From: Ricordea florida
Taxonomy: Eukaryota; Cnidaria; Anthozoa; Corallimorpharia; Ricordeidae
Direction: 5' to 3'
NCBI GenBank assembly: GCA_949710005.1
Contig: OX453278.1
Location: forward strand, 5,976,097-6,040,096
DNA length: 64,000 bases
The position numbers and the translations under genes were made by a program. Positions within the stretch are counted from its first letter, which is position 1, and each line of letters opens with the position of its first letter. Shown here piece after piece: positions 50,497 to 59,854 of this stretch. The notes below the pieces were generated by a model that saw nothing but the letters and a program-made list of their open reading frames with translations, did not search any database and was not told the DNA's origin.

Positions 50497-51684
50497 ATGG
50501 AAGAAGAAGAACCATTAATACCAAAATTTGAAACAACTGATCTAGACGATGATGATAAAGAAACAATTCAAATGGAACCAATATCATCCACCACTAGGGT
50601 AATTAACCCTGATGATGCGGTGGCAGAAACATCGTTTGGTGGTGTGAGAGTTGATGATAAAGAACCTCCGCCTATTAATGAAAGTAAAGAAGACAATAGG
50701 CCGCGAGCTTTACAAAAGATAAAAGAAAAATTCTACAATTTCGACCCACTAAATTCACCATTCAGTGCAAGAATCGATGATGTGGGAAGGGTGTGGGTTA
50801 GATTGACTGATCGAGTTGATAATAGGGAGCATTTACTAATTGACTCTAATGGGGATTTAGTAAAAAATTATGAACTACTTCCTGTTAAAATTAAGAGAGC
50901 ACTTGGTATTGATTCTCAGTCACTTATTATAAATAATGATGATCTTTCATCACAATTGAATGAAAAAAATAAAAAAATTAGGGATTTAAATAATGAAATG
51001 GCCGAGTTAAAATCACTTTTAGAAAAAGGTAAAAATGATACGGAAATAGAAGAGTTGAAAGCTATTATTGAAAAACAACAAACCAGAATTGCGAAAACTG
51101 AAAGCTATTTGAATGAGTCTGATAAATATAAACTATTTGCTAAAGAACAGATTGATAAACTTAGAGTTGAATTGAATAGATACAAAGATGAAATAAATAA
51201 TTATAAAAAGCAGCAATCAAATTTAACAATTTTAGAACGCGGTAAAGAAAGATTACAAGCTAAAGTTGATAAATTTCTAGAACTATCAAGAAAGAGTATT
51301 ATTTACAACCAAGAACAATTAGATGATATTGAGAGTAAAAATGAAGAAATAATTAAAAATCTTCCATTAAGAGAGAGGTTAAAGTATATATTCAAAAAGT
51401 ATGGTTTTACAGTATTTGCAGTTGTGAGTGCTGTTGGTGTAATTATTGGAGTTATAGTTTCTAATCTTTCCAAAGGTCTATCCACATTAGGTAGGGGTGT
51501 AGGTAATGGGTTTAAAGCTGTTGGTAAAAAACTCGGCGAAATATTACCTGGAATGGTTGGGGCGATTGTAAGCTTTCTTTTCAAAACAGCAGGTGAGGTT
51601 ATTGGATTTTTAGGTAAGAATGCTTGGCTTTTGATAATGGCTGTAGTTCTATATTTTGTGGAAAGTGTAAAGAAGAGTAGATAG
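50497..51684 (+). CDS. Large acidic coiled-coil protein with C-terminal transmembrane region (D)
   Basis: 395 residues. EEEEPLIPK at the N-terminus again gives E-x-x-P-L-I. Residues about 147-285 are a long coiled coil (SSQLNEKNKKIRDLNNEMAE onward). From LPLRERLKYIFKKYG the C-terminus has the same hydrophobic-amphipathic-hydrophobic arrangement as the other copies. The N-terminal about 145 residues are unlike those of E, whereas the remainder is almost identical, with an abrupt switch at the DDLSSQL segment (nt about 50937). Intact. Confidence 0.82.
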   Translation: MEEEEPLIPKFETTDLDDDDKETIQMEPISSTTRVINPDDAVAETSFGGVRVDDKEPPPINESKEDNRPRALQKIKEKFYNFDPLNSPFSARIDDVGRVWVRLTDRVDNREHLLIDSNGDLVKNYELLPVKIKRALGIDSQSLIINNDDLSSQLNEKNKKIRDLNNEMAELKSLLEKGKNDTEIEELKAIIEKQQTRIAKTESYLNESDKYKLFAKEQIDKLRVELNRYKDEINNYKKQQSNLTILERGKERLQAKVDKFLELSRKSIIYNQEQLDDIESKNEEIIKNLPLRERLKYIFKKYGFTVFAVVSAVGVIIGVIVSNLSKGLSTLGRGVGNGFKAVGKKLGEILPGMVGAIVSFLFKTAGEVIGFLGKNAWLLIMAVVLYFVESVKKSR

Positions 51685-51698
51685 CCTGGCCGTATCTA

Positions 51699-51706
51699 TT
51701 TAAAGA
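51699..51706 (+). promoter_or_regulatory. TTTAAAGA motif before p22 (D)
   Basis: 26 nt from motif end to ATG 51733; followed by TATCATGTTGATCAGTAAAA as in A and E. Confidence 0.65.
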
Positions 51707-51732
51707 TATCATGTTGATCAGTAAAATACAAT

Positions 51733-52374
51733 ATGGAAGAATACAATAGAATTTATCCCAATGCGTCTGTTAATTCAGACCCGATTTCCTCATTTCAGAC
51801 GGTTAATTTCAGACTACAAAAGTCGTGCGAAGTACTACAAAATCTTGAGAAGGAAATTAAACATTACGAGGATGTTAGGAAAAAGTATAATCGGGCGAGA
51901 GGTATATTTACAAAAATAAGTGTTTGTAGTGGAGTGATTTCAGTTATCCTATCTGCAAGTGGATTGAGTACCTCTCTTACTGGTTTTGGTGCTGTTGTTG
52001 GTATCCCATTAGGTGTTGTTGGCGGATTTTGTGGGGTAATATCGGTTGGATTCGGTTCGGCTTCTAAAAAACTTTCACATAAAGTTAGTAAACATGAACA
52101 GACAGTTTCTTTGGCAAAAGCAAAAGTAAACACTATTCACGACTTGGTTTCAAAGTCACTAAAAGATAACGCTATATCCGATCAAGAATTTTCATTAATT
52201 TTATCAGAGGTGGATAAGTTTGAAAAACTAAAACTCGAAATCCGGCAGAAAAACAGGAAAGATACAGAAAAAAACTTAAACATGAATCAGTTAAGAACAG
52301 AGGTTCGAGCGGAAATTATAAAGGAGTTAACCGGTCCCGAACTTGGAAATTTTCATACGAGAGAACGCCAGTAG
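51733..52374 (+). CDS. p22 glycine-rich hydrophobic protein (D)
   Basis: 213 residues: VNFRLQKSCEVLQNLEKEIK, RKKYNRARGIFTK, hydrophobic SASGLSTSLTGFGAVVGIPL and VVGGFCGVISVGFG, then helical KHEQTVSLAKAK and SDQEFSLILSE. Intact. It follows the hydrophobic-tail gene directly, with no penton-like gene between as there is in A. Confidence 0.82.
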   Translation: MEEYNRIYPNASVNSDPISSFQTVNFRLQKSCEVLQNLEKEIKHYEDVRKKYNRARGIFTKISVCSGVISVILSASGLSTSLTGFGAVVGIPLGVVGGFCGVISVGFGSASKKLSHKVSKHEQTVSLAKAKVNTIHDLVSKSLKDNAISDQEFSLILSEVDKFEKLKLEIRQKNRKDTEKNLNMNQLRTEVRAEIIKELTGPELGNFHTRERQ

Positions 52375-52427
52375 GATGGAATTGTTATGCTGGTATTAGA
52401 AAAGAGGTGATTTAAAAGCAACAAGTT

Positions 52428-53279
52428 ATGAACAAAAAAATGTCATTATTCAATGATTTCAGAAATAAATATCCAAAGGCCGATCAAAGTCAATTTGAAG
52501 TTGTATCTGATTCATATGGAGGATATATTAAATGGAAATATAATGGGATTACTATCATGTCTAATGATGATCCTACTGGAAAAACATGGACTGATGCCTT
52601 ATCACCTCGTTTGAAAAAACTTTTATGGAAAAATTTAGGCTTGGATGACAGTGAGTTGAGTTCATTTCCTGAAAGTTTAACCATAACAAATCAATCTTAT
52701 CCTATACCAGCTATTAATTTTGATGATTTTACAACTGATTTAACAAAAATGCTAACCTTTCTAGATATATACGTTACAAATACGAAGAAATTTACCGCAA
52801 AGATGAGAAACATATTTACATCGCAAATTTTAACATTCAAATCTGGAAAACAGAGTAGAAAATGGTTGAACGCCCCCGATATGAATTATTGGCCTCAACA
52901 ACTTAACTTTGCAGTTTGGTGTGCAACATCTGGTTGCGGTATAAGCCCTTTCGAAAGCCTAAATTATCCTAAAGTAGTGAGTAGCTTCATAAAATTTCAC
53001 ATATATTTCACAATAAGGAGGATATTGTATGATTTGAAACTACCTTTGCCTGATGAGCAACCTTTTGTAATAAACAACAATCCCTATAGTAAAGTAGCAT
53101 ATCAACGATTGTGTGCAGAATTTGGAATTGCCAATAATTCCGATTTTAGATGGAAGGGCGGTAGAAACGGCGGATTGGGAGATATATTCCTTGATTATGG
53201 TGTAGGATATCGTGGAAAAGGAGGTGGATATCAAAATGTACATATTGTAAGGAATTATGATGTTGAAGCTAATAAGTAG
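52428..53279 (+). pseudogene. WPQQ-motif protein (D), cut off by element E
   Basis: 283 codons. DDPTGKTWTDALSPRLKKLL, YWPQQLNFAVWCATSGCGIS, FRWKGGRNGGLGDIFLDYG and GGGYQNVHIVRNYD match A. The last native codons are at about 53272-53274; the TAG that ends the frame belongs to the left tip of element E. The lost part corresponds to about 220 or more residues in A. An AT-rich TTTAAAAG lies at 52411-52418. Confidence 0.85.
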
Positions 53280-53299
53280 TAGTATATGGCCGATTTTGG

Positions 53300-53595
53300 C
53301 ACAATAAATTTTAAAAAAATCAAATTTAAAAAAATTTAAAAAAAATTTAAAAAAATTTAAAAAAATTTAAAAAAAATTTAAAAAAATCAAATTTAAAAAA
53401 ATCAAATTTAAAAAAATTTAAAAAAAATCAAATTTAAAAAAAATTTAAAAAAATCAAATTTAAAAAAAATTTAAAAAAATCAAATTTAAAAAAAATTTAA
53501 AAAAATCAAATTTAAAAAAAATTTAAAAAAAATTTAAAAAAATCAAATTTAAAAAAAATTTAAAAAAATTTAAAAAAAATTTAAAAAAAATGTTA
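53300..53595. repeat. Element E left-end A/T tandem array
   Basis: Alternating AAATTTAAAAAAA and AAATCAAATTTAAAAAA units, about 13-22 bp. It occupies the same place as the TTTCAGTCAAATTTGG array of D; CAAATTT is common to both. Confidence 0.85.
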
Positions 53596-53700
53596 ATTCT
53601 AGTGCAATTTTGATTTTCAGAAATTTTGTGTGAAAAATTTAACAGGGATTGCAGAAAAAAATTGATAATATTAGTTTAAAAGAATATTTATATTATCAAA

Positions 53701-56700
53701 ATGGAAGAGAAACAAAAATCAAATCTTGTAGAACAGCTAAAAAAAGCTATAGATGAAAATGGTGAAACTTTAAAAATATTAATAGTAAAAGAGCTAAATA
53801 AAATTATGAAAGAAAAAGGTAAAAAATTGGATAAAAATGAAATTATCAAAGAGTTGCGTAAAATTCCGGAAATTTCTACAGCTCTAGATAATATTTCAGA
53901 AACACAAAGATTAATTATGGATGAACCAATACCAGAGATTAATATTCCCATTCTCAAACCTTCTAAACCTGAATCCCAACCAATCTCACTTAAAAATTTA
54001 GCAAGTAAAGTTGAAAAACCGATAAATAAAGAGATTAAAAAATTCACAGATTGGATTCTATCTTATGTTCCAAAACCTATCAAAAAGACCGCAAACAAAC
54101 GAGTTGATGATTTGAAAAAAAAGGTTAATAGAATATTTACTTTAAAAAGGCTGGTTTCTAAAAAACTTATCACTCCAAAAGAAAAAGAAACAGCATTGAG
54201 AGGATATCTGAAAGCCTATAGAATAGATGGGAGAAAAAAATATGGTCCAAATACATTTTTAAATAAAATAAAACCAGAAGTTTTAGATCTAATTAATAAG
54301 CAAAAGAAACCGATTAAGGTGAAATTTATATTTACGTGTAAGTTTAAAAAAGAGAATCCTAATACTGGAAATTTTGATGAAACATCATCCCAATTTCATA
54401 CTAAAAAACCGGAAATTATAACAGAGTCTACAGATTTTTCTGATTTATTCGATGTAATGACTGGTTATCAACTTGAAAAGGTTGAAAAGTTTCAAAATAA
54501 AGGTTCTGGTTGGATATTCGATCAAGTGGAATATTTTGATATTAACATAGATCCATATGAGCCTATTTCAGGAAGTTCATATATTCAATTACCAAAAATA
54601 TTGGAATTAAAGAAGGCAATTATAAACGTTAAAAACGAAAATGATCATGAATGTTTAAAGTGGGCAATAACTTCTGCAGCGTTTCCAAAAGAGAAAAATC
54701 CACAAAGAATAGATAAGCAAATGAGAGAGAAATCTGAAAAGCTTAACTGGAAAGGAATAGAGTTTCCCGCTAAATTGAAAGATATTGATAAGTTTGAAAA
54801 ACAAAATCCCTACTATTCGATTAATGTACATGGATATAATAAAGATAAAGGTGAAATATATCCACTTAGAATAAGTAAGAAACAAAGCGGCTATTTGATT
54901 GAATTACTTCTATTAATGAATGAAGAAGGAAATAGCCATTACTGTTGGATAAAGAATTTTAGTAGACTTGTTTCATCGCAAATAAATAATAAACAACACA
55001 AACGTGAATTTTGTCGAAGATGTTACAATTCATTTCCTACAAAAACTTCGCTAGAAAAACATCTAGAATATTGTGCTAAAAATGAAGAATTAAAGATTAA
55101 TATGATAAAAGATGACGATGGAAATCCTTTGTATATTAAATTCAAGAATTATAATAGAAAAATGCGCGTACCATTTGCCGTATATGCAGACTTTGAATGT
55201 ATTAATGAGAAAATATATACATGCGAACCAGATAAAAGAGAAAGTTTTACTAATCAATACCAGAAACATAAAGCTGTAGGATTCTGCTATTTAATAAAAT
55301 CTTTTGATGATGAGATATTCCCCCCAAAGCTTGTAAAATATACAGCAGAATCTCCAGATGATGATATACCAAAGATATTTGTAGATAATTTAGAGCAAGA
55401 TATTAAGAAAATTTATAATGATACAAAATTCCATAAAAAAGCGGAGAATATATCAGAAATGGATAAAAAAGAATATGAAAATGCAACACACTGCCATATA
55501 TGTGAGAGAGAATTAGGAGAAGATAAGGTATTAGATCATTGCCATCTCACAGGAAAGTATAGAGGAGCAGCTCATAATGAATGTAACTTAAATTACAAGA
55601 TACCAAAGTTCTTCCCCGTAATATTTCATAATCTATCTGGATATGATGCGCATATTTTTATCAAAAATCTTGGTGTAACAGAAGGTAAAATAAACTGTAT
55701 ACCAAATAATGAAGAAAAGTATATTTCTTTCACAAAACAGATTGTTGTTGATACATTTAAAAATAAAGAAAATATTAAGGTTGAGGTTAAGCGTGATATT
55801 AGATTTATTGATTCGTTTAAGTTTATGTCAACTAGCCTAGAAAAATTAGTAAATAATCTACCAAAAGAATATTTCAAAAACTTAAATATTTTCTATAAAG
55901 GTGAAGAATCAAAGGTATTGTTGAGAAAGGGGGTATTTCCATATGATTGGTTTGATGGATTTGATAAACTCAATGCATCACAACTTCCGCCAAAGGATGA
56001 ATTTTACTCAAAACTCAACGATGAAGAAATAACAGAAGATAACTACCAACACGCTAAAAATGTATGGAAAACCTTCAATATGAAAACAATGAGAGAATAT
56101 CATGATCTATATATAAAGTCTGATGTATTACTTTTAGCGGATGTATTCGAGAATTTTAGAGATGTTTGTCAAAATAATTATGGTTTAGATCCCGCTTGGT
56201 ATTATACAGCGCCGGGACTAGCTTGGGATGCAACATTAAAGTTAACCAAAGTGAATTTAGAGTTACTGACCGACATCGATATGTTGCTTATGATTGAGAA
56301 AGGTATTCGGGGGGGTGTATCTATGATCTCTACTAGATATGGTAAAGCAAATAACCCATATATGGTTGAATATGATAAAAACCTACCCACAAAGTATATA
56401 GAATATCTTGACGCTAATAATTTATATGGTGGAGGAATGAGTAACCCGTTACCTACTAATGGTTTTAGATGGATGCCTGATAAAGATCTTTCAGATTGGA
56501 AAAATATACCATGTATACTAGAGGTTGATTTAGAATACCCAAATCACCTGCATGATTTACATAATGATTATCCTCTGGCTCCAGAGAGACTTTTAGTTAA
56601 TAAGGTGGAGAAATTAATCCCAAACCTAAACAATAAGGTAAAGTATGTTGTTCATCATGAAACACTAAAACTTTATGAAAGTTTGGGATTAAAAATAACA

Positions 56701-57618
56701 AAGATTCATAGAGGTATTACATTTAATGAGTCTGCTTGGTTAAAACCCTACATTGATTTGAATACTAATCTAAGATCAAAAGCGAATAACGACTTTGAAA
56801 AAGATTTCTTCAAGTTAATGAATAACTCCGTATTTGGTAAAACAATGGAAAACATTAGAAATAGGGTAGACATTAGATTAGTTACAAATCAAAAAGATGC
56901 GAAAAAATTAATAACAAAAACTAACTATCAGCATCGTACTATCTTTTGTGAAAATCTTGTAGCAATACATATGAAGAAAACAAAGTTAGTATTCAATAAA
57001 CCTGTTTATTTAGGCATGTGCATTCTGGATCTAAGTAAAACAATAATGTTTAAATTTCACTATAATTATATTAAACCAAAATACGGCGAAATGGCTAAAT
57101 TGCTTTTTACAGATACGGATAGTCTGGCATATTTGATAGAAACAGAAGATTTCTACAAGGATATTAGTCCAGATGTGAGAGAAATGTTTGATACCAGCAA
57201 TTTTCCTAAAAATCATCCATCTGGAATTGAGACTGGCGTGAATAAAAAAGTTATTAATATGTTTAAAGATGAGGCCGGAGGTAAGCAGATAACTGAATTT
57301 GTGGGATTGCGAGCCAAGCTTTATTCATACAGGATGGATGAAGGTGAAGAAGAAAAGAAATGTAAGGGAATTAAGAAGGCAGTAGTAAAAAAGACCATAA
57401 GCTTTGATAATTACAAGAATTGTTTATTAAATAAAAAGCCGCAAATGAGGCAGATGAATGTATTCAGAAGTCATTTGCATGATGTTTACACCGAAAATGT
57501 TAATAAAATTGCACTATCCGCAGATGATGATAAGAGAATCATTTGTGAGGATGGAATAAATACTTTTGCCCATGGGCATTATCTTTTCAAAACAGAATCT
57601 GGCGGTAACTCTGTATAA
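53701..57618 (+). CDS. Protein-primed family-B DNA polymerase (E)
   Basis: 1,305 residues, intact. Same domain order as D: Cys/His region (ECLKWAI; HYCWIKN), finger EFCRRCYNSF...HLEYC (436-460), exo I YADFEC (495), endonuclease VII-like CHICERELG...DHCHLTG (597-630), exo II NLSGYDAHIF, exo III YHDLYIKSDVLLLADVF, polymerase YLDANNLYGGG (903), NNSVFGKT (1040), FTDTDSLAY (1137). It lacks the Cys cluster that A and D have after exo II. The N-terminal region (1-110) is unlike D. The start follows TTTAAAAGAATATTTATATTATCAAA (in part). 3' end overlaps integrase by 40 nt. Confidence 0.95.
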   Translation: MEEKQKSNLVEQLKKAIDENGETLKILIVKELNKIMKEKGKKLDKNEIIKELRKIPEISTALDNISETQRLIMDEPIPEINIPILKPSKPESQPISLKNLASKVEKPINKEIKKFTDWILSYVPKPIKKTANKRVDDLKKKVNRIFTLKRLVSKKLITPKEKETALRGYLKAYRIDGRKKYGPNTFLNKIKPEVLDLINKQKKPIKVKFIFTCKFKKENPNTGNFDETSSQFHTKKPEIITESTDFSDLFDVMTGYQLEKVEKFQNKGSGWIFDQVEYFDINIDPYEPISGSSYIQLPKILELKKAIINVKNENDHECLKWAITSAAFPKEKNPQRIDKQMREKSEKLNWKGIEFPAKLKDIDKFEKQNPYYSINVHGYNKDKGEIYPLRISKKQSGYLIELLLLMNEEGNSHYCWIKNFSRLVSSQINNKQHKREFCRRCYNSFPTKTSLEKHLEYCAKNEELKINMIKDDDGNPLYIKFKNYNRKMRVPFAVYADFECINEKIYTCEPDKRESFTNQYQKHKAVGFCYLIKSFDDEIFPPKLVKYTAESPDDDIPKIFVDNLEQDIKKIYNDTKFHKKAENISEMDKKEYENATHCHICERELGEDKVLDHCHLTGKYRGAAHNECNLNYKIPKFFPVIFHNLSGYDAHIFIKNLGVTEGKINCIPNNEEKYISFTKQIVVDTFKNKENIKVEVKRDIRFIDSFKFMSTSLEKLVNNLPKEYFKNLNIFYKGEESKVLLRKGVFPYDWFDGFDKLNASQLPPKDEFYSKLNDEEITEDNYQHAKNVWKTFNMKTMREYHDLYIKSDVLLLADVFENFRDVCQNNYGLDPAWYYTAPGLAWDATLKLTKVNLELLTDIDMLLMIEKGIRGGVSMISTRYGKANNPYMVEYDKNLPTKYIEYLDANNLYGGGMSNPLPTNGFRWMPDKDLSDWKNIPCILEVDLEYPNHLHDLHNDYPLAPERLLVNKVEKLIPNLNNKVKYVVHHETLKLYESLGLKITKIHRGITFNESAWLKPYIDLNTNLRSKANNDFEKDFFKLMNNSVFGKTMENIRNRVDIRLVTNQKDAKKLITKTNYQHRTIFCENLVAIHMKKTKLVFNKPVYLGMCILDLSKTIMFKFHYNYIKPKYGEMAKLLFTDTDSLAYLIETEDFYKDISPDVREMFDTSNFPKNHPSGIETGVNKKVINMFKDEAGGKQITEFVGLRAKLYSYRMDEGEEEKKCKGIKKAVVKKTISFDNYKNCLLNKKPQMRQMNVFRSHLHDVYTENVNKIALSADDDKRIICEDGINTFAHGHYLFKTESGGNSV

Positions 57619-58565
57619 TAAGGTACAACCTGTAATTCTTCCCTTACAAATCCCAGTCTTGGCCCATCCAACAAATAATATAAAACCGGCTGATTAGGTG
57701 AAACGACGCTACGCTTAATATAATAAACTTGTATACTCCAAATAGGATCTGTGGCGCGTCTTCGTTCTCCACCCTCAAGTTCCCCGGGGGATAATAAATA
57801 TCTAACTCTAACATTAGGAGGTAATCTAACCTCATCAAGTCCCACCTCACGCTGATAATTTTTTGGTTCAATATCAACTTTTTTCTGTTTTATAGCATCA
57901 TCAGGTTCTTTACCAGTTATTCTTGTTGGAGTATTATTCAAAGTTTTTATAATATCTGGTAATCGTTTCACCCATACTCTTGATCTTTCATCACTAATCA
58001 TTTCTTGTGCGTATTGATGGCTGAATAATCTTTCACCTAATATTCTGTTTGCTCTTTCTACAAATGATTGGGCTCTATGATTTCCAGCTTCACTTCTTTG
58101 AATGTTTACATTATGGTAATTCATAAGTTTTGTAACCTCACCCATAAATTCTTTTCCTGGATCAACCATTAATGTTTTAGGATATTTTAACTTTCTGGAA
58201 TATATTTTTTCAAAAGCATTTGAAATTTCTCGGCTTTCTTTTGAGGTTAATGGTTCAGCATCTTTGTATCTCGAGGCCACATCAACCACAACTAATGCAT
58301 ATTTATATGTTTTTCTTCCAACTCTATCATGCGGCAAAAATAATAAATCCGCTTGGTGAATCTGATTCGGTTTATCCACAACCCAGTGCGGTCTAGGGAT
58401 ATATTTTGGTGCTGGTAGATATATTTGCCATATTGCCTGTTTTTCAAGCCATTTTTTAGCCTCATCTTCACTTACTTTTGCTTTTTCAGCTAATTTATTA
58501 ATCGCAGAATGTCCTTTCCAATAACCATCAGTTGAATAATATATTTTCGATAAAGTAGAAATCAT
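57579..58565 (-). CDS. DDE integrase (E)
   Basis: 328 residues, intact. D73, D135, E170 as in D; C-terminal DPIWSIQVYYI and LGFVREELQVVPYY. The start codon shares a base with the MCP promoter-like motif, as in D. Close to the D copy except in the C-terminal 60 residues. Confidence 0.94.
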   Translation of the reverse strand: MISTLSKIYYSTDGYWKGHSAINKLAEKAKVSEDEAKKWLEKQAIWQIYLPAPKYIPRPHWVVDKPNQIHQADLLFLPHDRVGRKTYKYALVVVDVASRYKDAEPLTSKESREISNAFEKIYSRKLKYPKTLMVDPGKEFMGEVTKLMNYHNVNIQRSEAGNHRAQSFVERANRILGERLFSHQYAQEMISDERSRVWVKRLPDIIKTLNNTPTRITGKEPDDAIKQKKVDIEPKNYQREVGLDEVRLPPNVRVRYLLSPGELEGGERRRATDPIWSIQVYYIKRSVVSPNQPVLYYLLDGPRLGFVREELQVVPYYTELPPDSVLKR

Positions 58566-58572
58566 TTAAAGA
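58565..58572 (+). promoter_or_regulatory. TTTAAAGA motif before MCP (E)
   Basis: 27 nt to ATG 58600; same overlap with the integrase start as in D. Confidence 0.65.
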
Positions 58573-58599
58573 TTACTCACCCCCTCCTTAAAATAAAAT

Positions 58600-59841
58600 A
58601 TGACAAACGTATCTGAAAAAATTAACCCAAACAGGATTCCGAGAGAGCCACTCGGTTTGAAATCGGAATCAACATTGCATAGAATTACGCTAAACCCATC
58701 ATCAGCTAATCCGGGAGAAACACTATATATAAATATTCCTAAACTTTCTGAAAATTTAGTGATTGCGCCAGGAAGTGTATCTCTAGTATTTAACTTGACT
58801 GTTGAAGGGCATGAAGATAACACCCTAGTGAATAATGTAGGTAGTAACCTTGTGTCCAGGCTCAAGGTTCTTTTTGGAGGTGAAACACTACAGGATACTC
58901 AAAGATACGATCTATTTCAAACCTACCATGACTTATTCTTAACAGAGGAAGAACGTGAGGATAGATTAAAACAAGGTATTTCTTCTGAAAACATGAGGAA
59001 GCTACGGACAAATGCAGGTGATAAGGTAGACACAGATGCAAAGGAAGTAGCACTTGCAGTAGTACACAACACCAAGTACCATATCCCACTAAACCATCCT
59101 ATTCTCAACGATCATGGAGTTTTCTACCCAAAGGCATTAGATCATCAAATAATCTTTGAGATTACACTGGCTCCAGTTAACGATATAGTTGTTTATTCTG
59201 ATAATACAAAGACTCCAACTTATAAAATCACAAACCTTGAGTTGGAATATTCTTGTATATCAAGCGAATACTTAGCTCGTGAGGCACAAGCAGCTTATCA
59301 GGTTGGAAAGGGGTTCTTTTATGAGAATGTAACTCTACACAAAACTTTCATAATATCAAGACCTACAGACAGCGTTATAAACCAGCATATTAATCTACCA
59401 AGAAGGTCAATTACAGGGGTATTATGTATTTTTACATTACCAACCTCAGCAGGAGCCCGCGATTCTGAGAATTTTTTCAATCCAGGTATAACCTCAATCA
59501 ATATCGATGTTAATGGCGTACCAAACCGTTTCTACTCTAAGGGAATGGTACCTTCAGACCTATGGGAGTCGGTAAAGAAACGTTTCAGTGGTTCCTCCCG
59601 CTGGTCGTTAAAGGAAAAAGATTTTTATAGTAAAAAGTTTGCTCTGTGGATAGATTTGAGAACCCACCCAGATAATGGTATTCATGGAGGGGGTCTAGCC
59701 TTAAACAATGCACAAGATGGTATAAAAATTGAAATGAAAAGGAAAGTTAGTGGATCTGGTATTATGACTTGTTATATGTTTGTGGTAGCTGATGCATTAA
59801 TGGAAGTTATGAATTCAAACTTAAGATCTATAATGTATTAG
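58600..59841 (+). CDS. Putative major capsid protein (E)
   Basis: 413 residues, intact and nearly identical to the D MCP, with clustered changes around residues 280-292 (VLCIFTLPTSAGARDSENFF versus the D version) and few elsewhere. The changed cluster may be an exposed loop. The role is as argued for D. The ATPase follows after 13 nt. Confidence 0.8.
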   Translation: MTNVSEKINPNRIPREPLGLKSESTLHRITLNPSSANPGETLYINIPKLSENLVIAPGSVSLVFNLTVEGHEDNTLVNNVGSNLVSRLKVLFGGETLQDTQRYDLFQTYHDLFLTEEEREDRLKQGISSENMRKLRTNAGDKVDTDAKEVALAVVHNTKYHIPLNHPILNDHGVFYPKALDHQIIFEITLAPVNDIVVYSDNTKTPTYKITNLELEYSCISSEYLAREAQAAYQVGKGFFYENVTLHKTFIISRPTDSVINQHINLPRRSITGVLCIFTLPTSAGARDSENFFNPGITSINIDVNGVPNRFYSKGMVPSDLWESVKKRFSGSSRWSLKEKDFYSKKFALWIDLRTHPDNGIHGGGLALNNAQDGIKIEMKRKVSGSGIMTCYMFVVADALMEVMNSNLRSIMY

Positions 59842-59854
59842 TTAAAAAGAAAAG

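Larger units (their letters stand above)
41040..53274 (+). mobile_element. Element D: AT-rich Polinton-like endogenous virus, cut at right by element E
   Basis: Left tip AGAGAGAGG at 41040 matches the tip of the A TIR. Eleven genes follow, ten with complete open frames; the eleventh (WPQQ motif) breaks off exactly where the left end of E begins. The missing right part would hold the rest of that gene, perhaps the penton-like gene and the right TIR. Order and orientation equal those of E. Confidence 0.88.

Noticed and set aside
53300-53595. Possible replication origin in the A/T array
   Set aside because: It is simple A/T repetition at the element end. Protein-primed replication would start at the tips, and nothing else marks an origin.
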